NCBI GenBank assembly: GCA_031276685.1
Contig: JAISMQ010000200.1
Location: 1 to 5,187, forward strand
Direction: 5' to 3'
DNA: 5,187 nt
DNA from: Treponema sp.
GTDB lineage: Bacteria > Spirochaetota > Spirochaetia > Treponematales > Breznakiellaceae
The notes under the pieces were generated by a model. The model had not been told where the DNA came from and searched no databases. It saw only the letters and a list, made by a program, of their open reading frames with translations. This document shows, one piece after another, positions 4,890-5,187 of this stretch (the stretch's first letter is position 1; every line of letters begins with the position of its first letter). Both the position numbers and the translations under genes were made by a program.

Positions 4890-4916
4890 CGGTAGTTAGT
4901 ATTTGCTAACATACCG
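4890..4916. promoter_or_regulatory. 27-bp dyad at the transcription start: operator or leader hairpin
   Basis: The inner arms GTTAG (4895-4899) and CTAAC (4906-4910) flank TATTTG. Outer arms CGGTA (4890-4894) and TACCG (4912-4916) continue the symmetry with one extra A on the right. The dyad begins one base after the -10 and covers the predicted start, ideal for a repressor site; as RNA it would form a bulged 10-bp stem ahead of the ribosome site. The GTTAG/CTAAC words recall DtxR-type metal-repressor operators, but the spacing differs from the DtxR consensus, so the regulator is unassigned. Confidence 0.5.
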
Positions 4917-4933
4917 ACCTTACGGAGGAAAAA

Positions 4934-5187
4934 ATGAAGCATCCCCTTATCACGCCTGTCGGCGGCAGGATCGTTATCGCCCTTGGTTTGTGCCTTGCCC
5001 TGGGGGGCTGCACAAAAACAGCCCCGGTTTCCGCGCCTGCGGGTACGCCCGCACCTGCGGATACGGACGCCGGGACCCGGGTGGTGAACACCCTGCGGGG
5101 GGCGGTGAGCATCCCGGCGGATCCGCGCCGTATCGCGGACGCCTCCGGGATCAGCGACATACTCTGCATTATCGGCCGCAAGCCGGT
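4934..5187 (+). CDS. ABC importer substrate-binding lipoprotein, metal-chelate/cobalamin type (N-terminal fragment)
   Basis: The first 84 codons are present; the gene leaves the right edge. ATG 4934 has an excellent ribosome site, GGAGG (4924-4928), five bases upstream. Residues 1-25 are a lipoprotein signal peptide ending in the lipobox LGGC with lipidated C26. A flexible Ala/Pro/Thr linker follows (about 29-46), then NTLRGAVSIPADPRRIA (52-68) and SGISDILCIIGRKP (71-84). A beta strand, then IPADPRRI, then a helix ending in L-x-x-I-G-x-K-P is the typical opening of FecB/BtuF-like (class III) binding proteins for iron-siderophore, haem or cobalamin. The protein would sit lipid-anchored in the periplasm and deliver ligand to a permease and ATPase probably encoded downstream. 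The ligand is not determinable here. A promoter and dyad directly upstream suggest nutrient-controlled expression. Confidence 0.78.
   Translation, partial: MKHPLITPVGGRIVIALGLCLALGGCTKTAPVSAPAGTPAPADTDAGTRVVNTLRGAVSIPADPRRIADASGISDILCIIGRKP

Noticed and set aside
4895..4910. Assignment of GTTAG-N6-CTAAC specifically as a DtxR or TroR box
   Set aside because: The half-site words are similar, but the spacing does not fit the DtxR consensus and no regulator is encoded in the window; kept only as an unassigned dyad.

Overview
The window looks like a spirochaete chromosome, most likely a Treponema-like lineage. The reasons are the flavour of the CheY-like and adenylate kinase proteins and GC-rich genes separated by AT-rich gaps. 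This is a judgement from protein style, not a database match, and I hold it at moderate confidence. No phage, insertion sequence, CRISPR array, rRNA or tRNA is visible. All complete genes read through without frameshifts, and both window edges cut genes.

Layout. Positions 1-191 (minus) hold the first 63 codons of an ABC exporter with a fused membrane domain. Positions 192-486 are a divergent regulatory gap with a perfect palindrome, a 13-bp tandem repeat and a candidate promoter for adk. Positions 487-1134 (plus) are adenylate kinase with a zinc-type LID. Positions 1157-2191 (minus) are a tRNA-dihydrouridine synthase convergent with adk. Positions 2192-2325 are a second divergent gap with a good promoter for the next gene. 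Positions 2326-2763 (plus) are a stand-alone CheY-type receiver. Positions 2764-2907 hold a 14-bp perfect hairpin, a promoter -10 element and a terminator-like hairpin that sits inside the presumed nagB leader. Positions 2908-3720 (plus) are nagB (glucosamine-6-phosphate deaminase). Positions 3717-4835 (plus) are an exported NlpC/P60-like protein that overlaps nagB by ATGA. Positions 4934-5187 (plus) are the start of a lipoprotein resembling the metal-chelate/cobalamin binding proteins of ABC importers, behind a strong sigma70-type promoter and a 27-bp dyad.

How the genes relate. The clearest unit is nagB plus the NlpC/P60-like gene: an amino-sugar catabolic enzyme translationally coupled to a probable cell-wall hydrolase, consistent with muropeptide or amino-sugar salvage. 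The terminal lipoprotein gene is a separate transcription unit, probably the head of an importer operon, and its promoter-overlapping dyad suggests repression by a nutrient (for example metal) sensor. adk, the dus gene and the cheY-like gene look like separately transcribed single genes. The most unusual features lie between the genes: two hairpins sharing the same CCAAAAT-N5-ATTTTGG core 2.5 kb apart, and the possible attenuator in front of nagB. I did not find a clearly new multi-gene system.
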